A stretch of DNA of 64,000 bases from Epiperipatus broadwayi (lineage: Eukaryota; Onychophora; Udeonychophora; Euonychophora; Peripatidae): assembly GCA_028023455.1 (NCBI GenBank), contig JAQFVV010006200.1, forward strand, positions 7,531,506 through 7,595,505. Reading direction: 5' to 3'. Numbering within the stretch: position 1 is the stretch's first letter; each line of letters begins with the position of its first letter. Made by a program: the position numbers and the translations under genes. Below, one piece after another: positions 47,263 to 61,505 of the stretch. The notes under the pieces are model-generated. The model was not told the origin of the DNA and did no database searches. It saw only the letters and a list, made by a program, of their open reading frames with translations.

Positions 47263-50200
47263 ACATTTCCTGGAATAAAATAATCCTAGTAAAATGTTAA
47301 ATAATTTTGAATTTAAAATAAAATTTTATTATAAATTAAACAATTTAAAAAGTCTAAATAAATATTAATATTGAATTCTGATTTTGAAATTAAAAACAAG
47401 AATGTTTCTGATAATTCTAAAAATTTCTATTATCTGTCTTTGAAATCTTTTAATTAATGCTTCATTCTACTATATATTTTGAAAACTTGATAGATCATAC
47501 TTTGATAAAATTCCAAAGGATTAAAATGAATTGAAATCAACTTTTTCTAATTAAGGAAGATAAGAAAAACAGTTTTTAATTAAGAATAGTTTTTAAAAAA
47601 ATGTTTTTGTCACCCCAGCTGATTAATATAAAAAGGGTTGATAAAAAGAATAGTCTGGCTAGTAATTTTTTTTGGCTAATAATATTTTTTTGTAAATTTT
47701 GGCTAATATTATTTTGAGAAGTAGATGGCAGTAATTATAGCTGGCCAGAAGTAGCTAGATAGCAGAACAGTCCAGATCAGGACAGAAAACTAACATGGAT
47801 CCATATGTAGTTGATATCAAGACAGAAGGACGCAGCTGCTACTGGTTCACTGTGCTGGGGTTTTGATTCATTAAGCCTGACCCAGATTTCTGAATTTATT
47901 AGCCTATACAAATGTGAACAAGTCAGCTTGTTGGTCCAAAGTCTAAGTGGAATCAAGAGAATACCTGCATTTACCTAATAATACCTACCTGATGTGATTA
48001 TAAACCAATCTCACCAAAAGAACCTCAGCTTGCTGAAGAAGTATTTATATGTATGCTGATGTATCTATAGGCATAGAACATATGTTGTGAGTGATGTTAT
48101 ATATAATGAGAACAAAATTTTAAATAAGTTCTCGTAAATAGTTTCTTAAATTGACATTTTAAGGAACAAATAACGAATTTTACTTAAGTTAAACATCTAA
48201 AAATAGAGATTTAATTTATAGATGATTCTACATTCTAAAGAAAGACATAATTAATTAACCTGTAATACTAATATGTATATTTATAGAATGATATTATTTT
48301 AAATTTTATTTTAAGAAAAAGGAAAGGAAGACTTCAAAAATCTTTTAGATTAGAAAATAAAATGGAAAGAATCATTTAAAATTTAAGATTAAAGATGTTA
48401 TAATTAATCAATCAAATCTTTTTAAAATAACCTGTCAAGACTGATTTTACTTTTTTTAAAAAAGGAAAGGAAAAAAACCTTTATTATTAAAGCATTGAAA
48501 TTTATGTATATTCAAAATGGAGTTTATTGTTATAAAAATTAATGTCATTTATGGATTATGACAATTTGAATATTTTATATTAAATAATAAATTAATATAC
48601 ATCTGTGTGATTATATATATATATATGTGTGTGTGTTTTAATAAATCTAGTAGGATATTTATATCATTAAAATATAACTTAAAATTTTTAATTATGTATT
48701 TTTATATGACTTTAAATATGCTCATAAATTATTAGGCCACATGTTTGTTTGCTGCATGTGTTTTAAGTAATATATATGTAGACTACAATAAAATTACTTA
48801 AATTTTATATATTAATCATGTAAATCACAATGTAATAAATTGAATTTTGTTTTTATGTTAATCAACACATATGTAAAATTTAATCATTTTTAAAATTTTA
48901 TTAAATGTCAATTGAAATGTATACACTGTATATTATAAAATGTGCATCTGTGTACATATCTATTGTAACATAATAAAAGATGACGATGCTGGGAAAATGA
49001 TAGATCTAATCTGAATAAAACATAGCTCAATCATTTGTAATGAACTATTGATTATGATATGGGATGATAATATAAAAAACTCTATTATGTCTCAGAATTG
49101 AGACATCATTCATAATAATATAGATCTAGCATAAAGATGGAATGTCATTTTATAAAAGCCCCAAAGGTGATTTGGCATTTTGTAATAATTGCCGCATGTA
49201 CATGATCATCATTAGCTAGCGTAGATTAGCTAGCATTGGATAACTACTTTGTCACTATAATAATGGATTTTCTATCTCACTACCTCTCTTCCATTATTCA
49301 GTCAACATTTGACATAAAGAAATGCCTTTAAGATGTATATTCTTTATTGCAGAGTAAAAACATCCATGAACAAATAGTAACTCTGTTAGAACCTGTGTAA
49401 AATTATCTAGCTCAGTTATTGATCACACAAGGTAATAACAATTTTTCCCATACGTAATTATTTAGATTGTCTACTACACTATTATAAAATATTAACAACC
49501 TCTATTAAAATCTAATTCAGATTTATTTTTAAATGGAACAAAGCAAATGAAATCATCACCTCAGATATTAACAAATCTATTCATGATTCCAAAGTAAACT
49601 GCAATAAACAGTAAAATCATATATCTTTGCCCTAAGCAATTATGTATGCTTAGATATCTATTTCATTGATAATTGAATAAAATCAAATTCGAATCAATAA
49701 ATAACTAAATTCTGACATACTTTACTAATCTAATTTTATTTATAGTAATGCAAAATTTACTTTAATATTTAATAACATGCTATTTAAATCAACTAGTTTC
49801 TAAATAATTATAATTACATTTTGAAAACATTTTATAAACCTACACACCATTTATAATGTTGAAATAAAATAAACCTTTACTCAGTTTTGTATCTATTTTA
49901 ATAAAAAGTTAAATATGATATCAATATTTCATTCATACTTTACATTAGATCGATATGCAATTATTGCTTAAGTTATAATCAAAATGAACACTCCATAAAA
50001 ATTTATTATCAATAAGTCTATTGGATAATTTTACAGTATCCAATCACATTATATAAAAATATACTGTAGGTTTCTATTGGATATTTATCTGCTTACAATC
50101 ACTGATATTATTCATCTACTTAAATCTCCAATCAACTGATTATAAAAATGGATTTTATGACAATTAAACTACATATGATAATTGGCAGTTATCTATGCCA

Positions 50201-50679
50201 AAGATAACATTAAGTTATAATAGTCAAGAAAATTTATGATCTCCACTTCAAAGAAGTTTAAAATAATTAAGACACATCATTCTGACTAATGACAGAACAA
50301 AATCTATTAAGATTTTTGTAACCAGATAAGATAAGCAAATAAATAATCAACTCTGAATTAATGAAATTATTTCTACCAGTAATATTGACTTACATAAGTA
50401 AACAATATTTAAATGCAGTAACAGATATAAAATTTATACCTAATCAGATTTAATAATGATTTATAAAAATATACATATATCTAATTCTATTTCACTTACC
50501 AAAATGGGTTTGATCTTAGATCAAACTTCAAGTACCAAAATTTTCTTGTACATTCAAAAAAAATAATTAGACAGATTCACTGGATTTTAAATTAACTCTA
50601 AATTCATTGATTTATAATAAAAGTTCATGCCAGTAATAATTAAAAAAATATGACAGAACAGACCAACGATGTTTGCAAT
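47263..50679. other. AT-rich stretch with one promoter-like patch
   Basis: Around 47628-47640 TAATATAAAAAGGG precedes a GC-richer 400-bp patch (to about 48060), possibly a remnant LTR R/U5. A 14-bp doublet (ATTAGCTAGC) lies at 49211-49236. Nothing else recognised. Confidence 0.35.
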
Positions 50680-50805
50680 AAAGCTGTAACCGTTGTTAGC
50701 TGAGAGGTATCGCAGCCGCCATGCAAACAATTAGTTGGTTGCAGACGGTTGTGGGTTCGCGTCCCGGCCGATGCTATGACATATGAAAAAAAAAAAGCTG
50801 TAACC
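50680..50805 (+). repeat. tRNA-derived SINE copy 5 with target duplication
   Basis: Body 50692-50793: GTTGTTAGCTGAGAGGT head, GGGTTCGCGTCCCGG, CGATGCTATGACATATG and an A run. AAAGCTGTAACC flanks it (50680-50691 and 50794-50805). Confidence 0.9.
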
Positions 50806-51347
50806 AGTTAAAAATATACAACCCTAGGTTTCTTTAATATATGAATAATTGATAGTTTATTACTCTATAGAATCAATAAAAATAATAATAGAAAATATGT
50901 GCATGAAACGCCAAAAATGTGTTGTATGATGATAATACTATATAAAACTGAAGGAGAGATTTTAAATGTCTTCCTGAGAATTTGAATAGAATATACAACG
51001 ATTAAAAAAATGTGATGAAATAAAAATTAATCTCTATTTATTCATTAATGTAATTTCTAAATAATTAAGCTAACATAAAAAAACTCTATTATATTTAAAC
51101 CTTTTTTCTATATGAATATCTCTGAGTTAAATTTGATATATATATTAAAATTTTAAATGCTTGAAAACATCAGGTCATTTTAACCTACTTCATCAGTAAG
51201 AGCTTAAATAATGAGAACAAGAATGAATCTCTCCAACCTTTTTATAGTGTGAATTCTATAGTAACCCATATATACACTATTTACCTATGTTTTTAAAATG
51301 AAATATAAACAAAATATAAAACCTCTTTTTTTTAACAATATATATAA
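50806..51347. other. AT-rich stretch, nothing recognised
   Basis: Ends in the ATATATATAA next to the L2 repeat. Confidence 0.5.
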
Positions 51348-53234
51348 TGAACCGTGTAGTGTTGTAGATCAATTGGGAAACATTTCAACATGAAATTTAA
51401 CTCTTTAATATAATAGAAACTTGTGAAAGCAAAATTATAAGACTTACTTTTATAAATGCAAAATATATTATAAAATTATTATAAAATGATATATTCAATC
51501 TACACCAATACAATTTAAGTATTGCCCCACACTGCCCCCCTTAGGCAGAGAAACATAATGCCCAAATGGTACCCATGCCCAAGCCAGAGCTATATAAAAA
51601 AATACATAACTGTGGCTACTTTTCAAGGACACATCTTCTGGGCTGCAAAATTCAACACCTATCATTCAAAGCACTTTTTTGTTTTGAAGTAAAACTTCAG
51701 GCACCATTTAATTACCCCAAAAGATAATTAACATACCTTGAATGATTGGAAAACTAATTCAGTGCCTAAAAAATCCTAACTAGCTCAATCAAAAAAATAA
51801 TACATTACTGCTTTAATTAGTGGTAAAAGAATTGACCGACAAAATATTAAGTTTTAAAGATAATTTATTTTAACGAAATGTTTACTATTATAATTTGAAA
51901 ACTACTATTATAAAATGTTAATTAACTTAAACAATGATTTTTTTATAACTACATACACTCTTATTATATCACACAATATAATATAATGAGAACATTAAAT
52001 AAACAAAACATTTAAAACATGCACATCAATAGTTCATTTTATGCATGCTATGACTCTGGAGGCTTCAAATTATTGCAATGGCTACATTAATATCAGAAAT
52101 GGAATAAGAAATATTTATTACTTATAGGATTTTGGACATTGACTTCTTGCTATTTGCTGCTTCTTGTAAGTTTTTTACCAACGGTTGGATTTTAGGCCTT
52201 TGTGAAGGTTCCTATGATTGCTTTTTTGTGATACTATTATTCAAGACAGTTAGATATTTCTGGCAGCTTCAAGTTATTAGGCAGGTATTATTTCTATCAG
52301 GGAGGTTGCTGATGCTCCATTGGACAGGCTGTAGTCTGACTGTATGCTTCCGATGACTTCTAACATTGCATTGTCATGAAAAAACAATGACTCTGGATAC
52401 ATGACAAGATGGACTGAAGACTGATTGTAAGAACTGCTTGAATGATGAAAAACTGATTATTTATGTGAAGACATGTTGCCATTTTTTATTGATTTCTATA
52501 TCCGCCAACTAAAATTTAACTGCTTTTGATTAAATTTTTGATAAGATTTTAATTAATTAATTAATCCTGTTTTTAATTAGTATCCATTGCTAATTCTGTT
52601 GTTTATGAATTTTTACTTAATAGCCAATGCTAATTCTGTTTTTATATAGCTTATGATTGTATACAATCTTTGAGGGAAATTCCAATTATATGCTTTCATT
52701 TGTTTTTTAATATTTAACTTTCATATATCATTTTTTTAACATGCACACATTTTACTATTTCTTTATGCTTATAATCAATTTGTTATTTACAATTTTATTT
52801 ATTTTAAATAAATGGGAAGAGATTTTTTTTTTTAGTTTTAGTTTTAAGATTTCTTTTTTTTAATGGTTTAAACCAAATGAGAAAGTACTTTTAATTTCAT
52901 AGAAAGGATTTATTTTTAAACTGCTATAGCTTTAACTTTTAATTACTTGAAATTCAACTACTTTTAGCTTTTCTAAGTTACATTTTCTACTCCCTTCTAA
53001 TTAATTAATTGTAACTTTTACTGATAAATGATGTTTATATGAATAATTCTTTAAACTTTTTTTTGAGATTTTCTTTTTTTCAAATTAGATATTTTAATTC
53101 AGTTATTTATGGACAGCTTAGTGATTCTATTATTTATTGATCAATTCTTAAAACATTTGTGTTACTTAAGAAAATTTTACTTTTAATAATTGTGACTAAC
53201 AATTTCGCATGGAGCGCTCTTCATTAGCAGTACA
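51348..53234 (+). mobile_element. solo-LTR-like repeat, family L2, copy 2
   Basis: A 1.89-kb diverged copy of 18593-20584, alignable from TGAACCGTGTAGTG to GTACA. It has the TATA-type TATATAAAAA (51591-51600) and the conserved AACACCTATCATTCAAAGCA block (about 51654-51673). Flanking ATATAA / ATATAT does not give a clean duplication. A 74-codon open frame inside (52132-52356) is not conserved in copy 1. Confidence 0.55.
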
Positions 53235-55396
53235 ATATATACATAGGAATCAAACCGTCTAAGTGAAAGTCTGTCTACTTTCAGTCAGTAGTCTATCAAG
53301 CTTCTGGTTCCTGGTTTCTGATCCTAATATATAGAGTCAATTTTCCTTTAAGTAGAGAAAATGAGCATGAATGGTAACTATCATGAGTTTGAATCCAATT
53401 ACTCTCATGTTTAAATTCTGACATTTCTTTTAAGCATATAAATGTATCCAAACTTTTAAAACAATAGGTACTTGGTCGATGCAAAATTACATATCACTGG
53501 CTTTATTTTCCTTCTTCCATTGGTAATCATGTATAAAGAGAATTTTTTTCACTGACAAAATTCAGCTATATCCAAGTGAATAATAAATGCTAACTTTTTT
53601 TTCAGATTAAGAAAGTGAAATTTAGATTGCTTGATATTACACATGAGTTAAGTTAATCAATCTTGTGAAATCCATTGATATGAAATATGATATTCATAGA
53701 CATATCATGGGGTTTATATCCATCAGAAATATATAGACAGAATTCTAAATTTTTGACAACAGAATTTTTTTTATAACCAACTTGCACATTTAGATGATTT
53801 TTGTTTTACATTTTGATATCTTCCAATTGAAATTTCATCAACAAAGTGGCCCTATTTGAATGGTGAGATAATAAAATTTTTATTCTTCCATAGTTTTAGA
53901 AATTAACCATTTAAACAATAAAATTTGATAAATTTTTAAAGACAGATATAAACGTATCCATGTTAGGCAATGACAAAATTACAAAAATTCAAATTACAGC
54001 ATCTCCATTCTATTTATAAGGCACACTTGATGATGCTACTGTTGTCACAACAACTGTTGAAAATTGCTCAAATTTCACTCAATGATGTAAAAATTGTTCG
54101 AGGAAATTTGACTCCAATTAACATATGAAATGGAGATTTTTAAAATAATTGGATACAATGAAAATAAAATCCTGTTTTAAAAGTTCAATATCATTTTTTA
54201 TTTTAAACCAAAATAAAAAATTCATACTACATTTTCAATATCTTTTTAATGAATATATATATATTTTTACATATGTTTTTAATAATATTTTCCCATAACT
54301 AATTTATGAACAATCATATATGAAACATAAAACATTTAATTTTGTAATATGTGTTGCTATTATGATTATAATAACAGAAATTGAAATGTGTAATTTTTAA
54401 TAATAATATTGATTTTATTCAAGGCATCTTTTTTTATGATTCACTTAACTATTTCCAAAATCTATTTATTTATTCACCTGTTCATATTTTTTTCTGAGAT
54501 GGATCACAACAGATTTAGAATTTGATTCTAGAATCAGCAGAAAACAATATTATTTTAAAGCATTAGGTTGCCATGGTTATCTAGTTGACATTATATTTCA
54601 AGACCTTCATTATCCATAGATCAAGTGAAATGAAAATTAACAAGATCAACAAACTTCTTTTTATATATAAATACTATGGCATACAATATTAATCTGATAC
54701 TTACACTATATGTGTTGTATGTAAACCCATTAAGAGATATTGTAAATCAATGTAATAACTTGAATTTTGTATTAATCATGTGAATTACAATGTGATACTT
54801 TTTTAATTGTAAATTACTCCAAATCAGAAGGCTTAATTGATATGTGTATAGCTATAAACTTCATTTTTATTGTTTTTAATAAACTTGTATTCAATTTTTA
54901 AAATTATTCTAGTGAACTAAATTCTAAATGGCTTTTATAATATTGTATTTGATCACAGTAACAGTTATAGAGATTATGTACCCTGAGCTATATTTAAGCA
55001 TATGGTCTTACATATTAAAGATGTATTTTAGTGCAGGGACATTCCAATGTGACATTATCCTGGTTTGGTATGAAGATTATATCCTTCAAGCCCATGCACT
55101 ACATTTTATTTTAGTTTAGTGTCTATTAGAAATTAACTTTATAATTGGCCAGTACAATAATGGCACTAAGTGGACAGAGCATTGGTAAGGACCAGCATGT
55201 TTTAATATCCCAGCATTATTGTTTTTATATTTATTTATTCTTGTGGTTTAGCACTTAAACTTGGTGCATCCAAATTAATGTCTAAATAATTGCCCCAATC
55301 TGGCAATATGAAAATATATAGAAATGATTTATTAAGTATTGAATATCTAGAATTTTGTAAATGGTATGACAAAGAGTTAATAATGATATATATATA
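53235..55396. other. AT-rich stretch, nothing recognised
   Basis: No domain, repeat family or RNA gene seen. Confidence 0.5.
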
Positions 55397-55710
55397 TATT
55401 GTAACCAGACCATCATACAACCCCTTTATTATCTCGGTTGTAACAATTTCCTGATGAGCATGTTGCAGGAAGGAACTATTGATTGGCATTTCCCAATGCA
55501 GATGTTAACCCCCCCTATAACAATATTTCCTGCTCATCAGAAGATGTAGCACCATAGAGACTGGAAGCATCTAGACATTTCTGTGTTTGGTTTTCCAAAC
55601 GGCACCACTAGAGTTCCATCTCACTACAACCTGACTTACCTAGGTCTAGTTATGCCAAATGTAGCTCAGGAGGCATGAGATTCTTGTGAACAAGTGCACT
55701 GAATGATGAG
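55397..55710. other. unidentified GC-richer block after an (AT)n tract
   Basis: Begins TGTAACCAGACC directly after ATATATATATAT and is clearly less AT-rich than its surroundings. CTGATGAGCA (55451-55460) recurs as the reverse complement TGCTCATCAG near 55531. The minus strand can be read as VVPFGKPNTEMSRCFQSLWC over a short span but then meets stops. It may be the start of another LTR-like unit or a fragment of an old element; not assigned. Confidence 0.35.
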
Positions 55711-56754
55711 TGATGCAATAACAAAAAATAAATAAAATTGAACAACTGGATAACTAAAATTAATTTTAAGTAACAATAATTTTATTTAATAACAGGTTTA
55801 AATAAATGTCCATCAAACAAAATATTTCATTGACAGTCCCTCATATCTCTTTGACCTACTTCCTATAACATTTTATATGACTTAAAAATGTAATCTGTTG
55901 AGAGTATAATAAAGTTCTTCTTTCAATAGTTCTTTAACAGCTCACATTTTAAATCATTTAATTAGTTCACAGAGAGGAGTGTAATATATTAAGACAACAG
56001 AGAGAATAATGTAGACAACTGATAGCATTTAATTCAGAGTTCCACTTAATTCAACAATTATTTTATTTGCAGTCCATTGTGTATCTTGGTATACATCCAA
56101 TAGTAGGGCAATATGAATTAAAGAATGCAAGTTCTTTAGCAATTTACATTTTACATCTAATTCAGAGTTCCAGTTAATTTTAAGTTAGTTAAAGCATAAT
56201 ACATATATTTTATTCATGGTTATCCAAATCCAGGTTTGAATCTATATTATATGCACATTTATTTTAGGTTCACTGGTTTGGTATTCTTATTTCTCAACTC
56301 GTATGTATATAACATGTTTTAATTCTGTGTTTATATTATTTTTTTCAGAGTTTTCAGATAATAAATAAAATCCTTTTAAAAACAACAGAAAAAAAAATGA
56401 TTTTCTCAATCTTTCAACTTATTTAAGGACATGGTTCATTATATGCATATAATCATTAACTTTTATTGACATACTAATTCATATTTAAATGTTTGAATTT
56501 GTTCAAAATATAGTATAAATCTACTAAATACATTCATTTTGAATGTATACCTTCATTTTGATATTTTCTAATTTTATCTAAATTATAAACACGTTATTAT
56601 AATCTAATTAATTATAGTTATGTGTAATATTCTTATACAATCAATAGGCAGGCAAGCATTTGTAATTTTATTTGGTTACTCTAATATCTATCATAAATAT
56701 TGTTGTTTGGTCTGCCACAGATGTATGTTTTCAGATATAAGTTAATCAGTAGTT
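55711..56754. other. AT-rich stretch, nothing recognised
   Basis: A TAATTCAGAGTTCCA word occurs twice (56030 and 56158); nothing else noted. Confidence 0.45.
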
Positions 56755-56942
56755 TCATTTATAATTTATCAAGAATAAACGAATTTTCATGTAGCTACAT
56801 TTATTCATAATTTTAGTTTCATTTATAATTTCTCAATAATAAACATATTTTCATATAGCTACATTTATTCATAATTTTAGTTTCAGTTATAATTTATCAA
56901 TAATAAATGTATTTTCATGTAGCTACATTTATTCATAATTTT
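56755..56942 (+). repeat. 64-bp minisatellite, 3 copies
   Basis: Units share ATAATTTATCAATAATAAA-type starts and CATGTAGCTACATTTATTCA; their equivalent points lie at 56761, 56825 and 56889. Confidence 0.9.
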
Positions 56943-57129
56943 CTTTAAGAAAGGCGTTTTGTCTTGTCTTTTATAAACACACATAGTATTAAATATTTTA
57001 TAAAGTCATTACTTTCATTTTATCCAGTTTTTTCCTTCATATCCATGATGTGACTGCATTCAAAAGGGGGATTGTATTTCAGCTGAATGGCATTATTTCA
57101 TTTCTATGATGTTTATCCAGGCAAATCTT

Positions 57130-57540
57130 GGAGACACATGGCTTTTGGATGAAGAGAGAAAGCTGTTACTGTTTAGCTTTCCATCATTATGTTTTCCTTA
57201 ATAATGTTTTCTTTTTCCATCCTTAACAGTGGTTCTTTAACTGCTTTAAAAATCTTTTTTCAAATTAAAATCTTTTTCAAAAATCTTCTTTAAAATCTAA
57301 TTTAAAAATATCTCTACAAAATCTCTTTGAAAAAACTCTTGGAAAAACTCTTTGAAAAACTCTTCTGAACTTTCAACTCAACTATTTATATTCTGATCTC
57401 TGGATTGATTAAGCAGCATTTCCCACTGTATCTGATTTGTTATACAGCTCTCATTTAAGCCTGAGTGCTTTTTTCTTCTTAAGGATTGGACAATCTACTT
57501 TTAGTGGGATAGATAACAGATCATAAGGATTAGCCATGTT
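57130..57540 (-). repeat. LTR-like segment with TATA box and tandem repeats
   Basis: On the minus strand, GAATATAAATAGTTG (about 57386-57400) is a TATA box followed at once by repeated AAGAGTTTTTC units (57300-57370) and then AAAGATTTTT-type units. The layout is the same as the TATA box plus TTCAGATTTTT repeats of the LTR at 5816, but the sequence differs. Ends not determined. No internal region recognised next to it. Confidence 0.4.
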
Positions 57541-57939
57541 TTCCAATTTATTAAGACTGCCTCAAACTATTATCACACTTTATATGACAACATCATTCCA
57601 AAAATTAAAAATGTAATATTTTTAATAAATGCCAGCTTTTATTTATATCATAATTTAAAACTATAAAATCAATAATGATTTATCTTTATTATTATCTTTT
57701 CTCAACTATAGAAAATAATGATTTTCTTTCTTAGATTGGTGAATCTTAATGAAGATTTGTACTTTTTTTAATTGCAGATTTAAATGTATTTGTAGTCTTT
57801 TTTTTTTTAATTTGACCAAATTATATTTTTAAATGGGGGGAAGATCTTTTGAATATATACGTGGAACAGTATATCTGATTCAATATATATAATCATGTAT
57901 TAGCAAGAAAGACTATAGAAAAAAAATAAAAGTATCTTA
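57541..57939. other. AT-rich stretch, nothing recognised
   Basis: No feature seen. Confidence 0.5.
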
Positions 57940-59360
57940 GGTGTAAAGCAATATCTTGATATTGGTAGGAAACATATTTCTGCAATAAAAAAAAATGCCA
58001 TGAAATGTGTAAAAGAATTTTATAAAAAATTATATGAAAATAAAGAACAAGAAAAGTATATCTACAATTATTACATCTTCTGATTTGAGCAGAATTCACG
58101 TGAAAAGAAGCTGACAAAAAAATAGAAAAAATGTTGGCAAAGTTATATAACTAATATCTAAATGATAAAGATGGTCTAGGTGATTAGAAAAATGCAGTGT
58201 TAATACTAATATTTTAAAAAGTTAATAAAGAAAATAGAAATTACTGACGTATCAGTTCTATACAAAATTTTTGCCAAAATAATTACAACTCATCTATAGC
58301 AAACTTTGGAATTTAACCAACCTAAGCTCTTTAGTGAATCATATACAAGTATTGTGAGAAATTATAGAAAGGACTAATAAATGTATAATGTCATTATGGT
58401 TTGGATTTGTAGAAAAGGTATTTAATCCTACTTCAATTATTAAAGCATTAAATCATCAAAATATAAATTCAGAATATGTCATATTCTGAAGAATATTTAT
58501 CAAAATGAAATGGCAATGATTAGATTACATAGAGATATTAAGAAAATTAACAGAGGAGTGTATGAGGGAGTGACTCCATATCTCTACATCTTTATATACA
58601 ATTGTTGCTAGAAGTATTTTATGGATTAAAATGGAAAACTATGGGAGTAAAAGTAATTGAAGCCTATTTAAGACAACTTTGTAGATAATGTTATTGTTTT
58701 TTTATAATTAATGCTTCAGAACTTCAGGAAATGTTGCAAAATTAATCAGGTGAAAGTAAGAATATTGAATAAAGGTAAATACTAAAAAGTCTAAAGTAAT
58801 GTTCACTGGATTTTCTCAAAAGAAAAAAGTAAAAATTAATAATGATGAATTAGAAATTAATAACTCTAAATACCCTTGTAAGCTTATTAATACAAATGAA
58901 AGCATAATGGATAAAATTTAATCATAGGATTAAATTGGATGATATGTTTCTAATAGATATATTTTAATATTAAAAAGAGATATGTCTATATGTTTAAAAA
59001 GAAAAATATATAATAATGTGCTTTACCAGTTCTTATATATGATATGAATCTGAGATTTCAGAACTTAACAGAAAAGCAGTAACAAGAAAAGATAAAAATG
59101 AAATACATGGATGAGAAAACAAACAGATTATTATTGATGTCACTGAAAAAATAAAGAGACTGAAGTGAAGCCAGACTGATCTTAGGACTAGAAGAGATTA
59201 TAGAGATAAAGATCTAGAAAGAGATCATATGTAATAAGAATGGAATAAATAAGGAAATATGATAGTGTTATTCTAGATCAAAGAAACAATTGAACTTTGG
59301 AAGCACTTTTATCCTATTGTTGATCACTAATGAGTGAAAATGATGATGGTGATGATATAT
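57940..59360 (+). pseudogene. RTE-clade LINE reverse transcriptase, decayed
   Basis: RTE elements encode an endonuclease-RT protein that copies the element at a nicked target. Here only the RT side and C-terminus remain, with many stops and shifts. Readable landmarks are CVKEFYKKLYENKEQEK (about 57999-58055), RISVLYKIFAKIITTHL (58248 onward), IIKALNHQNINSEYV (about 58440-58480), RLHRDIKKI and RGVYEGVTPYL (about 58520-58590, from the usual RGVRQGD-x-SP-x-L), and WKTMGVKV (about 58632-58655). The catalytic FADD is here FVDN (58678-58689), so the active site is lost. SKVMFTGFSQKK and EINNSKY follow, then a weak C-terminus and a GAT-rich tail (59333-59360). The endonuclease is missing. BovB-like rather than CR1-like by the RT motifs. 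Confidence 0.8.
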
Positions 59361-60390
59361 ATAATTAAGTTACTATGCTCAAAATGAATATATAAGCAAT
59401 CAGTGATTTAACCTGAAGATTTTCAACTATAAAATTAAACAGAGTTAAATACCCAAATCTCTCCAACAGAAATGATAATTTGAATTTCCAATTAAATAAT
59501 GTAATTGCATTTTAGGGGAAAAAATCAGATATATATATACCATTATTGCAGATGATAAATAGAGCCTTTTTTCAATATATATATATACACCTATACCTCA
59601 TTTAGATCTGTATTTTTATGCAAGGATGCATCAGTGATCATCATCAATATGTTTCCACTATTTTGAATTACAATTGACTATTTACTATAATAATTCATAA
59701 AAAATGATTTTTTAAAAAAACATCATTTTAAAAATGGTGGCCATATTATAAGGTTCATGACATCATAAGAGAATGATTTCATATTGTTTAAAAAAATTAT
59801 GGCATTTATGGAAAAAATTACACTATAGAGTTTATTCATTATACACAATATAATATATAGTCTTATGGTAAACAGTATTTTGATTATAAAATTAAAATAT
59901 AATTAATGTATAGTACTTTATTTAATATTCACCCAGTGCCCTTGAAGACAATCAATATATTCATTAATAACATATCTAAAATAAAATTTAATGACTACAA
60001 AAATTAAAAAGTGTTTTATTCAGTACAATGAATAATCAAAAGCTGATTTTAATGATGTATAACAACCAGATGTATTAATATGTTATTTTTAAATAAATAC
60101 ATTAGCTTTAAATCTGTATATTCACTAACTTTTATGGATTAAAATTCTTATTAATGGTATCTTTCTTGAAGCAAAAATGACAATCACTATAATTGTAAAA
60201 TGTAGTTATTTTAATTACAAATTATTTTGAGAAAAAAATTATTTCATGCATTATACAATTAATAATCAACTTTATTTAATCAAAGTTATTAAATATAGTG
60301 TAAAATTTCATTTACTATATAGTATTTGGTTAATTTTAAATCATAATATTGTAATTTGTTTCATACATATTGAAGTCAAAAAAAACATTA
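59361..60390. other. AT-rich stretch, nothing recognised
   Basis: No gene or repeat recognised. Confidence 0.5.
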
Positions 60391-60780
60391 TTTCAAATAC
60401 AAAAAGTATGTTGCCATCTTACATGAAAGAATCAATTAATGGGAAATTATTGCAATTAGATATAGAAAAGCAAATCAACAAGCCTATAGAGAACAACCTG
60501 AAAATGAACTGATTTCATATCATGAGGCTATGAACAGCATTTCTGAAAAATTTGTCCCCAACTTATATGTTCCATAAAGAGAAAATCATAGAAGCAAGTC
60601 AACCATTTATTCTAAACCTTTTTTATAAAACTTCTCAGTCATCAACATCTGGTGCACCTCCTCCAAAATAAATAAGATTATCAAAGGTTTTAAAAACAGC
60701 AATAGACTGATAGACAGTTAAATGAGCAACTGCTGATTCAGAAAACAAGATAATGCTTCTGAATGGATGGATTATAAAAA
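60391..60780 (+). other. faint coding-like remnant, unidentified
   Basis: Readings such as KSMLPSYMKESINGKLLQLD and ENELISYHEAMNSISEKFV in adjacent frames are less low-complexity than the surroundings. No family recognised. It may belong to the relic that starts at 61506 or to an older element. Confidence 0.25.
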
Positions 60781-61505
60781 AGAACAACTATAAGCTGTTT
60801 TTTTTCTTTTATATAGTTTTAAATTGCATTATCTTATATACATACATATTTTAAGTGTGTACATGCATAACATACACATAGCACAGTTTAGATATACATA
60901 TTCTTTACAATTACTATATGTACTAAGTTAAATTGTTAGTTAATACAATATTTTCAATTTATGGAATAATTTTTATCCAATATAATGAGTGAAAAAATTT
61001 CCATAGAATACTACTATAATCCATTACTTTTTAAACAATCATCTTGCTTTATGGCTAGTTTTGTGGAGCCAGTTATTCTCACTAAGTGGATAAAGGTGTG
61101 TGTGTATATATAATGAATTTTTTGAGCTGAACTGTGTATTATTTTGCATTAATTCCTGACATTTTGATAAAATAATATCCATTATTGACAAGATATATAG
61201 ATATATATAATAATTCATGAAAACTTTTGGTAGCAATCTACATTGCCGCTTAAGCATTAAATTTTGATGTTCAAAGAAAATACAAGAAAATAATATAATT
61301 ACATATGCATATTAATAGGTAAACATATGAAATATCAGGTAATAAAATAATCAGGCAGGTAGTAATAAAATTATCAAGCAGGCAGTAATAAATAGAGTTA
61401 TGGAGTGAAAGGATGAATGGTCAGACCAATCCATTGAATAAGACATTAACTAGAAATAACTTTTAAATAGCTTGTTAAAAAGGGTAAATATTGTAGTTCA
61501 ATATT
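60781..61505. other. AT-rich region upstream of the Gag relic
   Basis: A near-repeat AGGCAGTAATAAA occurs at about 61356 and 61379. No LTR boundary could be located. Confidence 0.4.

Noticed and set aside
52132-52356. 74-codon open frame
   Set aside because: Lies in the L2 repeat and is not preserved in the other copy.
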